Source of the DNA: Flavobacteriales bacterium
GTDB lineage: Bacteria > Bacteroidota > Bacteroidia > Flavobacteriales > PHOS-HE28
Direction of reading: 5' to 3'
NCBI GenBank assembly: GCA_008016945.1
Contig: SSGN01000189.1
Coordinates: 1 to 24,104, forward strand
Length of the DNA stretch: 24,104 nt
Below are positions 15,642 to 21,910 of the stretch, piece by piece. Made by a program: the position numbers and the translations under genes. Positions within the stretch are counted from its first letter, which is position 1, and every line of letters starts with the position of its first letter. The notes under the pieces were generated by a model. The model had not been told where the DNA came from and ran no database searches. It saw only the letters and a list, made by a program, of their open reading frames with translations.

Positions 15642-17180
15642 TCACGAATTCAACCGTTCCGGTCGCATCTGCGGGAACAGCAGCACCTCCTGGATCGCGG
15701 GATTATCGGTGAGCAGCATCACCAGACGGTCCATGCCGATACCGATGCCCGAAGTGGGTGGCATGCCGTATTCCAGCGCACGCAGGAAATCCTGGTCGAT
15801 GAACATGGCCTCGTCGTCGCCCCGCTCCATGAGTTTCACCTGCTCCTCGAACCGTTCGCGCTGATCGATCGGGTCGTTCAGTTCGCTGTAGGCGTTGCCC
15901 ACTTCGAACCCGGCGGCATACAGTTCGAAGCGCTCCGTGAGACGTTCGTCATCGCGATGTTTTTTGCAGAGCGGGCTCATCTCCAACGGGAAATCCATCA
16001 CGAAGGTGGGCTGGATCAGCTCGGGCTGCACCAGGGCACTGAAGAGCTCATCGATCAGTTTGCCCTTGCCCATGGCGGCGGTGATCTCGATGCCGTGCTG
16101 CTTGCACAGTTCACCGATCGCGCGCTCATCGGCGTTCAGTACGTCCACACCGGTCTTCTCCTGGATGGCGCCGCACATGGTGATGCGCTTGAAGGGCTGG
16201 CCGAAATCGATCTCCTTGCCTTGGAACTTCGCCACGGCGGTGCCGTTCGCTGCGGTGGCCACCTTGCGGAACACCTCTTCGATGAAGTCCATCATCCAAC
16301 GGTAATCCTTGTAGGCCACGTACAGCTCCATGATGGTGAACTCCGGGTTGTGCGTGCGGTCCATGCCCTCGTTCCGGAAGTTTCGGCTGAACTCGAACAC
16401 GCCGTCGAAGCCGCCCACGATGCACCGCTTCAGGTACAATTCGTTGGCGATGCGCAGGTAGAACTCGGTGTCCAGCGCGTTGTGGTGCGTGATGAACGGG
16501 CGCGCCGCCGCGCCGCCTGGGATGGGCTGCATCACGGGCGTGTCCACCTCGATGTACCCGGCCTCCTGGAAGGCCTCGCGCATAGCATTGAATATCCGGG
16601 TGCGCTTCAGAAAGGTCTCCTTCACGGCCGGGTTCACGATCAGGTCCACGTAGCGCATGCGGTAGCGCAGTTCGGGATCGGTGAAGGCATCATGCACGTT
16701 GCCCTGGTCGTCGGTCTTCACCACGGGCAGAGGACGCAGGCTTTTGGCCAGCACGGTCAGCTCCTTCACGTGCAAGGTGAGCTCGCCGGTCTGCGTGCGG
16801 AACATGAAGCCCTTCACGCCGATGAAGTCGCCGAGGTGCAGCAGCTTCTTGAAGACCTCGTTGTAGAGGGTCTTGTCCTCGCCGGGGGCGATCTCGTCGC
16901 GGCTGATGTAGATCTGTTGGTCGCCGGTGCTGTCGCGCAGCACGGCGAAGCTGGCCTTGCCCATGATGCGCACGCTCATCAGTCGGCCCGCGAGCACCAC
17001 ATTGGCCTCGGGTTGTTCACCGTCCACGTGTCCGGCGTCCTTGAAGTCCTCCTTCACCTTCACCACCGTGTGGGTAACGGGGTATAGTGCAGCGGGGAAG
17101 GGTTCGATGCCGAGGGCGCGGAGCTTGTTGAGGGCTTCGCGCCGCACGGTCTCCTGTTCGGAAAGGACGGGTGTGGACAT
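15642..17180 (-). CDS. lysS: lysine--tRNA ligase (class II)
   Basis: Charges tRNA-Lys. The 512-residue enzyme has an N-terminal OB-fold anticodon-binding domain (about 60-150; VVLAGRLMSVRIMGKASFAVL) and a class II catalytic core. Motif 2 is at FRNEGMDRTHNPEFT (268-282) and motif 3 at GIGIGMDRLVML (478-489), with the ATP-binding Arg at 485. Length and domain order match bacterial LysRS-II. The ATG at 17180 is preceded by TATCTTCG, placed back to back with the promoter of the toxin-antitoxin pair. The stop is followed by the 251-bp gap before the cold-shock-domain gene on the same strand. Confidence 0.98.
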   Translation of the reverse strand: MSTPVLSEQETVRREALNKLRALGIEPFPAALYPVTHTVVKVKEDFKDAGHVDGEQPEANVVLAGRLMSVRIMGKASFAVLRDSTGDQQIYISRDEIAPGEDKTLYNEVFKKLLHLGDFIGVKGFMFRTQTGELTLHVKELTVLAKSLRPLPVVKTDDQGNVHDAFTDPELRYRMRYVDLIVNPAVKETFLKRTRIFNAMREAFQEAGYIEVDTPVMQPIPGGAAARPFITHHNALDTEFYLRIANELYLKRCIVGGFDGVFEFSRNFRNEGMDRTHNPEFTIMELYVAYKDYRWMMDFIEEVFRKVATAANGTAVAKFQGKEIDFGQPFKRITMCGAIQEKTGVDVLNADERAIGELCKQHGIEITAAMGKGKLIDELFSALVQPELIQPTFVMDFPLEMSPLCKKHRDDERLTERFELYAAGFEVGNAYSELNDPIDQRERFEEQVKLMERGDDEAMFIDQDFLRALEYGMPPTSGIGIGMDRLVMLLTDNPAIQEVLLFPQMRPERLNS

Positions 17181-17202
17181 GGGTTTCGAGAGAAATGGGC
17201 TG

Positions 17203-17210
17203 CGAAGATA
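17203..17210 (-). promoter_or_regulatory. candidate -7 element for lysS
   Basis: Minus-strand TATCTTCG lies 22 bp upstream of the lysS ATG. It is one base from TAnnTTTG and only 7 bp away from the plus-strand box at 17218, so RNA polymerase could hardly occupy both promoters at once. Confidence 0.4.
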
Positions 17211-17217
17211 CCGGGCT

Positions 17218-17225
17218 TACCTTTG
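17218..17225 (+). promoter_or_regulatory. -7 element for the toxin-antitoxin operon, nearly leaderless
   Basis: TACCTTTG, a perfect TAnnTTTG match, ends 7 bp before the antitoxin ATG at 17233. At normal spacing transcription would start at or next to the A of the ATG, implying a leaderless mRNA. No clear -33 element. Confidence 0.45.
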
Positions 17226-17232
17226 GTGAACC

Positions 17233-17466
17233 ATGGGCAAGCTACAGGACAAGCGGATCGAACTGGCCAAGCGTTTGTTGGACACCACCGATGCCAGAAC
17301 CTTGGACCTCATTGACCATGTGCTTAAAGCCGGACAGGTGCAACGTTTCTCCGAAGACGAGATCGCGGAATTCGAGGCCATTGCGGAAGGCATGCGAAAG
17401 GGAACGATCAAGAGCATGCCATGGGAAGAGGTCCGCGCGGGCTTGCTGAAGTCGTTGGGAAAATGA
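17233..17466 (+). CDS. antitoxin of a ParE/RelE-type toxin-antitoxin pair
   Basis: A 77-residue helical, charged protein (KLQDKRIELAKRLLDTTDARTLDLIDHVL, then a FSEDEIAEFEAIAEGMRKG helix). This resembles the small Bacteroidota antitoxins that precede ParE/RelE toxins, in which an N-terminal oligomerising helix pair is followed by a toxin-wrapping tail. No classical ribbon-helix-helix or Phd/YefM DNA-binding motif is obvious. The TGA overlaps the toxin ATG (ATGA at 17463-17466), the coupling expected of a type II pair. The assignment rests on size, layout and the downstream toxin rather than on a diagnostic motif. Confidence 0.8.
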   Translation: MGKLQDKRIELAKRLLDTTDARTLDLIDHVLKAGQVQRFSEDEIAEFEAIAEGMRKGTIKSMPWEEVRAGLLKSLGK

Positions 17467-17762
17467 GCCTGCCGCTGGTCTTGTCGCCGCAGGCTGTTCG
17501 GGATACGAACAAGGCCAAAGTGTACTACGCGGCGATCAGTATTCCACTTGCACTCGCCTTTGTCGATGAACTGAGCACAACGCTACGGTTCATCCAAGAG
17601 CATCCGAAAGGTGGCGTTCTGATCAGGCGGAGTATTCGACAATTCCCCGTGGAGCGCTTTCCTTACGTGGTCGTTTACGCCATCCATCGGGACATGATCA
17701 GGATCGTCCGTGTTTTCCACACGCGCCGGAACCCCACGCGTAAACTCCGGGCCGAGGGCTAA
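17463..17762 (+). CDS. ParE/RelE-superfamily toxin
   Basis: A 99-residue basic protein with the ParE/RelE fold pattern: N-terminal strand (PLVLSPQAVRDTNKAKVYY), two helices (SIPLALAFVDELSTTLRFIQEHP) and a C-terminal sheet with RRSIRQFPVERFPYVVVYAI and IRIVRVFHTRRNP. The last block is the family hallmark. ParE members poison gyrase and RelE members cut mRNA on the ribosome; this sequence does not decide between them, although the RRNP ending is common in ParE-like proteins. The start is the ATG at 17463; an upstream in-frame start at 17421 lies inside the antitoxin gene. The reading frame is intact, so the pair could be active. Confidence 0.87.
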   Translation: MSLPLVLSPQAVRDTNKAKVYYAAISIPLALAFVDELSTTLRFIQEHPKGGVLIRRSIRQFPVERFPYVVVYAIHRDMIRIVRVFHTRRNPTRKLRAEG

Positions 17763-17776
17763 CTTCCAAGCCCCGG
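17752..17776 (+). terminator. hairpin at the end of the toxin gene
   Basis: CCG-a-GGGCT pairs with AGCCC-CGG across an 8-nt loop: an 8-bp stem with a single bulged A, overlapping the toxin stop codon. There is no U-run directly after it, so strength is uncertain. It would separate the TA transcript from the isomerase promoter 18 bp downstream. Confidence 0.35.
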
Positions 17777-17793
17777 ATCCCGTATCACGCACC

Positions 17794-17801
17794 TATTTTT
17801 G
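17794..17801 (+). promoter_or_regulatory. -7 element for the phosphosugar isomerase gene
   Basis: TATTTTTG is a perfect TAnnTTTG match, 22 bp upstream of the ATG at 17824. No TTG is present at the expected -33 distance. Confidence 0.45.
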
Positions 17802-17823
17802 ACCCACTACCATAACCAGCACG

Positions 17824-18810
17824 ATGCAAGCGCTCATTGACGCCTTTCCTCAGCAACTCAAGGAAGCTCTCGATATCGGCCGCAAGGCCACGTTGAACGC
17901 CCCCGGCGGGCCGTACGCTAACGTGGTCGTCACCGGCCTGGGGGGAAGTGGGATCGGGGGGCGCATCGCCGCCCAGTTGGTCGCGGCGGAAGCCACCTGC
18001 CCGATCGAGGTGTACAGCAACTACTACCTGCCCGGCTATGTGGGCAAGAACAGCCTGGTGATCGCGTGCAGCTATAGCGGCAACACCGAGGAGACCATCG
18101 CTTCCATGGAGCAGGCCCTGGCCAAGGGCGCACGGGTATGCGTGATCACCAGCGGCGGCAGGATGTTGGAAATGGCCAAGGAGAAAGGCCTGGACCACAT
18201 CGTGATCCCGGGTGGCAATCCACCGCGCACCATGCTGGCGTATTCGCTCACGCAACAGTTCTTCGTGTTGCGCCACTACGGCATCATCCGCGACGGTTTC
18301 GAACAAGCCATCACCGGCGCTGCCGATCTGCTGGAACGCGAGAAAACGAGCATCCAGCAGGCGGCTCTGGAACTCACGGAGAAGCTTGTGGGCAAACGGC
18401 TGGTGATCTACAGCGAAGCCAGCACCGAGGCCGTAAGCATCCGTTTCCGCCAACAGGTGAACGAGAACAGCAAGGAACTCTGCTGGCACCACGCCATCCC
18501 CGAAATGAACCACAACGAGCTGGTGGGCTGGGCCGGTGCCAAGAACGACATCGCGGTGGTGATCTTCCGCCACAAGGAGGATCACGAGCGCAGCCAGATC
18601 CGCATGGAGATCAACAAGGGCGTCTTCCAGAACTACACCCCGCACATCCATGAGGTGTGGAGCAAGGGCGACAGCGCCATCGCGCGCCAGTTGTACCTGA
18701 TCAACCTGGGCGACTGGGTGAGCTTGTACTGGGCACAGAAGAAAGGCGTGGACCCGAGCGAGATCGCAGTGATCAATATGCTGAAGGGAAAGCTGTCGGA
18801 GATGAAATAG
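17824..18810 (+). CDS. bifunctional phosphoglucose/phosphomannose isomerase (SIS domain)
   Basis: Predicted to interconvert glucose-6-P or mannose-6-P with fructose-6-P. The 328-residue protein belongs to the archaeal-type PGI/PMI group, not the large classical Pgi. It has a first SIS domain with GLGGSGIGG (38-46) and CSYSGNTEET (82-91), and a second with QVNENSKELC (211-220) and the PEMNHNELVGW block (226-236). The catalytic pair expected from the Pyrobaculum enzyme is present as E214 and H230, with the same 16-residue spacing. The ATG at 17824 follows its own -7 element. The gene stops 4 bp before the left repeat of the GxxExxY cassette, so the cassette begins exactly at its 3' border. Confidence 0.93.
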   Translation: MQALIDAFPQQLKEALDIGRKATLNAPGGPYANVVVTGLGGSGIGGRIAAQLVAAEATCPIEVYSNYYLPGYVGKNSLVIACSYSGNTEETIASMEQALAKGARVCVITSGGRMLEMAKEKGLDHIVIPGGNPPRTMLAYSLTQQFFVLRHYGIIRDGFEQAITGAADLLEREKTSIQQAALELTEKLVGKRLVIYSEASTEAVSIRFRQQVNENSKELCWHHAIPEMNHNELVGWAGAKNDIAVVIFRHKEDHERSQIRMEINKGVFQNYTPHIHEVWSKGDSAIARQLYLINLGDWVSLYWAQKKGVDPSEIAVINMLKGKLSEMK

Positions 18811-18814
18811 AATA

Positions 18815-18841
18815 CGCCGCAGAGGCGCAGGGACGCAGAGG
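18815..18841 (+). repeat. left array of 8-bp CGCAGAG-type units
   Basis: Consecutive 8-bp units read CCGCAGAG, GCGCAGGG and ACGCAGAG, starting at 18817. The reverse complement of the right end (19350-19326) reads CCGCAGAG, ACGCAGAG and GCGCGGAG, so the two ends form imperfect inverted repeats with shuffled units. Confidence 0.8.
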
Positions 18842-18849
18842 TACAGGGG

Positions 18850-19237
18850 ATGACGTATCGGGAGCTTTCGGGGATCATCATCGGCTGTGCGATCGAGGTG
18901 CATCGCGAACTGGGGCCAGGGGCTTCTTGAAAGTGTCCATGAGCATTGCTTGGCCAAAGGGCTGAGTGCGGCTGGCGTCAACTTCCTTCGGCAACACCCC
19001 GTGCCCTTGAGGTACAAGGGCGAAAAGCTGGAGATGGACTTCCGGTTGAACCTGTGGGTGGAGCAGATGATCATCGTCGAGATCAAGGCCGTAGATGTCA
19101 TCCACGAGCGCCATCGCGCACAACTTCTCGGCTATCTGAAACTAACCGATATGCGCTTGGGGCTTCTCATCAACTTCAACGAAGCCACGCTCGCCGTAGG
19201 TGTTCACCGCATTGCGAACGGACTGCACGAACCCTGA
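18850..19237 (+). pseudogene. frameshifted GxxExxY protein (PD-(D/E)XK-like)
   Basis: From the ATG at 18850 the frame reads MTYRELSGIIIGCAIEVHRE and stops at a TGA at 18928-18930. Removing one G from the GGGG run at 18919-18922 restores GPGLLESV and a protein of about 128 residues ending at 19237. The body matches the GxxExxY family, with a PD-(D/E)XK-like core. Other changes suggest decay: the namesake motif is GLLESVH, with His instead of Tyr; and the acidic residue of the usual RADLxVE strand is Asn (FRLNLWVE), while the ExK pair (VEIKA) is kept. The function of intact members is unknown to me. Sequencing error at the G run remains possible, but the substitutions argue for a real pseudogene. 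Confidence 0.82.
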
Positions 19238-19239
19238 GC

Positions 19240-19350
19240 CGAACCTCACCCCATCGCATTCTCAGCGTCTCTGCGGCAACCCCTTGCCCACCGCATTCTT
19301 CCCGAACTTCGCCCCACCGCATTCTCCGCGCCTCTGCGTCTCTGCGGCAG
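19240..19350. repeat. duplicated right end of the GxxExxY cassette
   Basis: Two copies of one sequence lie 63 bp apart: 19240-19278 (39 nt) and 19303-19349 (47 nt). They align from CGAACYTCRCCCCAYCGCAT through to TCTCTGCGGCA. The second copy is longer by exactly one 8-bp unit (CCTCTGCG or a register shift of it). A third partial copy of the core, CCCACCGCATTCT, lies between them at 19287-19299. The last repeat ends 3 bp before the lipB ATG. Confidence 0.8.
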
Positions 19351-19353
19351 ATC

Positions 19354-20070
19354 ATGAGACAAGTCCACTTCCAAGACCTCGGCCTGATCGACTACGCCAC
19401 CGCGTGGGACTACCAGACCCGATTGTTCCAAGCCACGATAGACCGGAAGATCGCCAACCGCAACCTGTCCGATGGGGAACAGGTGGTGACCGAGGACCAC
19501 CTGCTCTTCTGTGAGCATCCGCACGTGTACACACTGGGCAAGAGCGGTAAACAGAGCCATCTGCTGCTGAACGAGGCGGAGATGCGCGAGAAGGGTGTCC
19601 AGTTCTTTCCGATTGATCGCGGGGGCGACATCACCTACCACGGACCAGGGCAGATCGTGGGCTACCCGATCTTCGATATGGACCACCACTTCACGGACAT
19701 CCATCGCTTCCTGCGCACCCTGGAGGAGGCGGTGATCGGCACGCTCGAGGCGTACAACATCAAGGCTGGTCGTATCGATGGCCTAACGGGTGTATGGCTC
19801 GACTGGAACGATTCGTTCAAAGCCCGTAAGATCTGTGCCTTTGGTATTCGCGCCAGCCGATGGGTCACCATGCACGGGTTCGCCTTCAATGTGAACACCG
19901 ATCTGAGCTACTTCGAGAACATCGTGCCGTGCGGCATCGCCGACAAGGGTGTGACCTGCATGGCGAAGGAGCTGGGCGGGTTGCTCGATATGGAAGAGGT
20001 GAAGAACAGGTTGAAGCTGGAACTGGCGGACCTGTTCGATGTGGAACTCGTTGAACAGGCCATACCTTAG
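19354..20070 (+). CDS. lipB: octanoyltransferase (lipoate biosynthesis)
   Basis: Moves octanoyl from octanoyl-ACP to lipoyl domains of 2-oxoacid dehydrogenases and the glycine cleavage H protein, the first step of endogenous lipoylation. The 238-residue product has the conserved RGGDITYHGPGQIVGYPI block (89-106). The catalytic pair is K159 (KARKICAFG) and C193 (NIVPCGI), equivalent to E. coli K135 and C169. The conserved MHGFAFNVNTDLSYF strand lies between. The start MRQVHFQDLGLIDY matches the usual LipB N terminus, so the ATG at 19354 is right, although the frame is open far upstream. It begins 3 bp after the cassette repeat, leaving no native promoter space. LipA is not in the window. Confidence 0.96.
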   Translation: MRQVHFQDLGLIDYATAWDYQTRLFQATIDRKIANRNLSDGEQVVTEDHLLFCEHPHVYTLGKSGKQSHLLLNEAEMREKGVQFFPIDRGGDITYHGPGQIVGYPIFDMDHHFTDIHRFLRTLEEAVIGTLEAYNIKAGRIDGLTGVWLDWNDSFKARKICAFGIRASRWVTMHGFAFNVNTDLSYFENIVPCGIADKGVTCMAKELGGLLDMEEVKNRLKLELADLFDVELVEQAIP

Positions 20071-20085
20071 GCGGACCCCAACACC

Positions 20086-21249
20086 ATGCGCTTTCTTCTG
20101 AAGACCCTTCTCTGGCTCGCGGGCATCCTGCTCGGCCTCATCGCCCTCGCTTATCTCACCGGGAACGACCATCTGGTGCGCGGTGTCCGGTACACCTACT
20201 TGATCGGTCGCAGCTCGCCGGAGATCGACGATCGTGATTTCTTCCCCTATGCGACCATTCCGGCGAGCGCACCGCAGCCATGGCCCAAGAGCGAGCGTTA
20301 CGGGAAACTCGCCCTTAACGCCGAGCAGGAGGCGCGGCTGAAAGCCCTGTACTCCGTGGGCTTTGCCGTATTCCAGCACGATAGCCTGATCCTTGAGCAG
20401 TATTGGAACGGATGGGACGCCGATAGCGTGAGCAACAGCTTCAGTGTGGCGAAGAGCTATATCAGCCTGCTCACCGGCATTGCCATGAAGGAAGGCGTGA
20501 TCGAGAACGTGTTCCAGCCGGTGGGCGATTTCATCCCGGAGTACAAGGAGGGCTGTTATACGAAGATCAACCTGTGGCACTTGCTGACCATGAGCACCGG
20601 GCTGGATTGGAGCGAGAGCGGGGCGAACCCTTTTAGCGATAACGCGATGGGGTACTACGGGAGCAATGTGCGCGAGCTGAGCTTGATGCAGCCCTGCCGC
20701 GATGAGCCGGGTCGTTCATTCGACTATATCAGCGGCAGCACACAGATCATGGCCGAAGTACTGGAAGCCGCCTATGACCGACCGCTGGATGAGTTGGTGC
20801 GCGAAAAGGTCTGGGGGCCGCTGGGCTGCGAGCACGACGCCTACTGGGGTAAGGATACCAAGGACGGCGACTTCAAAGCCTTCTGCTGCCTGTACGCCAC
20901 GGCACGCGATTTCGGCCGGATCGGACAGCTCTACCTCGATAGCGGAAAGTGGAACGGCCAGCGGATCATCGATGAGGAGTATTGGAAGGCGAGCATCACC
21001 CCGGCCGCGCTCGACGACCGCGGCGAGGCGAACAAGCGGTACGGCTATTTCTGGTGGCTGGCCGAATTGGATGGGAACCCCATCTGGTACTGCCGCGGCT
21101 TCCACGGCGAATACGTGGTGGTGATGCCTGACATGGACCTGGTGATGGTGCGCACCGGCATGAAGCGCGAGGAGGTGAACGATGCCGGCCATCCGACGGA
21201 TGTCTTCGAGTGGATCAAGATCGCCCGCGACCTGGCCCGGGCCCGATGA
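20086..21249 (+). CDS. membrane-anchored serine hydrolase, class C beta-lactamase/esterase family
   Basis: A 387-residue protein with an N-terminal membrane helix (about 5-24) that anchors a periplasmic serine-active domain. The nucleophile motif is S120-V-A-K123 (SFSVAKSYISLL). The second element is Y214-I-S216 in FDYISGS, and the third is the GFHGEY segment (338-343) in place of the K-T-G triad. This pattern is common in the broad esterase/6-aminohexanoate-dimer-hydrolase-like group rather than in true AmpC enzymes. Substrate unknown; a beta-lactam role should not be assumed. It starts 15 bp after lipB and is followed closely by the 134-aa gene, so co-transcription from lipB is likely. Confidence 0.9.
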   Translation: MRFLLKTLLWLAGILLGLIALAYLTGNDHLVRGVRYTYLIGRSSPEIDDRDFFPYATIPASAPQPWPKSERYGKLALNAEQEARLKALYSVGFAVFQHDSLILEQYWNGWDADSVSNSFSVAKSYISLLTGIAMKEGVIENVFQPVGDFIPEYKEGCYTKINLWHLLTMSTGLDWSESGANPFSDNAMGYYGSNVRELSLMQPCRDEPGRSFDYISGSTQIMAEVLEAAYDRPLDELVREKVWGPLGCEHDAYWGKDTKDGDFKAFCCLYATARDFGRIGQLYLDSGKWNGQRIIDEEYWKASITPAALDDRGEANKRYGYFWWLAELDGNPIWYCRGFHGEYVVVMPDMDLVMVRTGMKREEVNDAGHPTDVFEWIKIARDLARAR

Positions 21250-21250
21250 C

Positions 21251-21655
21251 ATGCGGAAGGATATCCATACACCGAAGGTGGAAGGCGTGGCCATGGCCGT
21301 GGTCCGTGAGAAGGACGAGGATGGCGAGGAGGCCTGGTACGTGTACTTGATCAACCAGACCGACCAGGCGTTGACCAATGTGCTGGTGAGTTCACGGGGT
21401 TATGGCGAGATCGCGGGTGAGAGCCGCCGGACCAGTGAACTGCGGCACCACCTGGATGAGCTCGGGCCTAAGAGCTGGGCACGCATCGAACGCATCGTGG
21501 AGGATGTTTTCGTCCTGAGCAATCAATACTGGCTCAGTTTCTACGTGGGTCGCGACATGTACGACAGGAAGTACATCTTCCTCGCCGGAAGTATCGACGA
21601 AGGCAACTTCACCACCATCCCGTTGATGGACGCCCGGGGGGTGCTGATCGAGTGA
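21251..21655 (+). CDS. conserved Bacteroidota hypothetical protein, 134 aa
   Basis: A soluble protein beginning MRKDIHTPKVEGVAMAVVRE, with a middle VYLINQTDQALTNVLVSSRGYGE and an ending RKYIFLAGSIDEGNFTTIPL. I recall this pattern from many Bacteroidota genomes, annotated only as hypothetical. The predicted structure is mostly beta with a helix around 60-75 (a phenylalanine-containing IERIVEDVFVLSNQYW segment). No signal peptide, membrane helix or catalytic motif is visible. The ATG is one base after the serine hydrolase TGA (21247-21249), so it ends the lipB operon. A longer frame from 21182 overlaps the hydrolase and is rejected. Confidence 0.85.
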   Translation: MRKDIHTPKVEGVAMAVVREKDEDGEEAWYVYLINQTDQALTNVLVSSRGYGEIAGESRRTSELRHHLDELGPKSWARIERIVEDVFVLSNQYWLSFYVGRDMYDRKYIFLAGSIDEGNFTTIPLMDARGVLIE

Positions 21656-21910
21656 GCCAAGCCCCGCCCAACGTTCCATCGTCCCCGACGTTCCGACGAA
21701 GCCGACCAGGGGTTCCCTGTGCGCGGTGGCAAGGTGTTCGGCCCCCGGCCCATGCACATACTGGGAGGCGCTGATGCCGATGCTGTGCCACCTCCGGTCG
21801 TACTTCCGCACTTCTCCGCACCCTTGCGACCAATACCTACGGACCACTTCGTTGATGCCGCTTGGGGAGGAACGTGCATCACGACTTGGTGTTGACGATC
21901 TTCGCCCCGG
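21656..21910. other. 255-bp gap without recognised gene or RNA
   Basis: I see no credible ORF, tRNA or strong terminator here. Frames open on the minus strand across this stretch are Arg/Pro/Gly-rich and match nothing I know. A GATCTTCG box at 21897-21904, one base from the TATCTTCG variant used near lysS, sits 6 bp before the next ATG but has no -33 partner. Confidence 0.5.

Larger units (their letters stand above)
18811..19353. mobile_element. repeat-bounded GxxExxY cassette filling the isomerase-lipB gap
   Basis: This 543-bp stretch contains a left array of an 8-bp CGCAGAG-type unit, a broken GxxExxY gene, and a right region ending in the same unit in inverted orientation. It starts at the base after the isomerase stop and ends at the base before the lipB ATG, with no other gene content. 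The layout suggests a small non-autonomous insertion or a duplicated selfish unit. No transposase, target-site duplication or att site was identified, so the mobile nature is inferred. Confidence 0.5.

Noticed and set aside
15525..17087. 520-residue open frame on the plus strand
   Set aside because: It is antisense to lysS, rich in His, Leu and Val from reversed codons, and matches no family. GC-rich genes often give such long shadow frames.
17785..19101. 438-residue minus-strand open frame crossing the isomerase gene and the cassette
   Set aside because: It is a shadow of the SIS-domain isomerase and the pseudogene, with no domain pattern of its own.
18946..19353. N-terminal extension of lipB through the cassette
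   Set aside because: The upstream part is out of frame with the GxxExxY remnant and encodes no family-like sequence, while LipB homology starts at the ATG at 19354.
20086..21249. AmpC-type beta-lactamase resistance gene
   Set aside because: The S-x-x-K and Y-x-S motifs fit the wide esterase/beta-lactamase-fold group, but the K-T-G triad is absent and there is a membrane anchor, so a resistance call is not supported.
21656..21910. tRNA or small RNA in the gap before the GT-C-like gene
   Set aside because: No cloverleaf arms, T-loop consensus or convincing terminator could be found.
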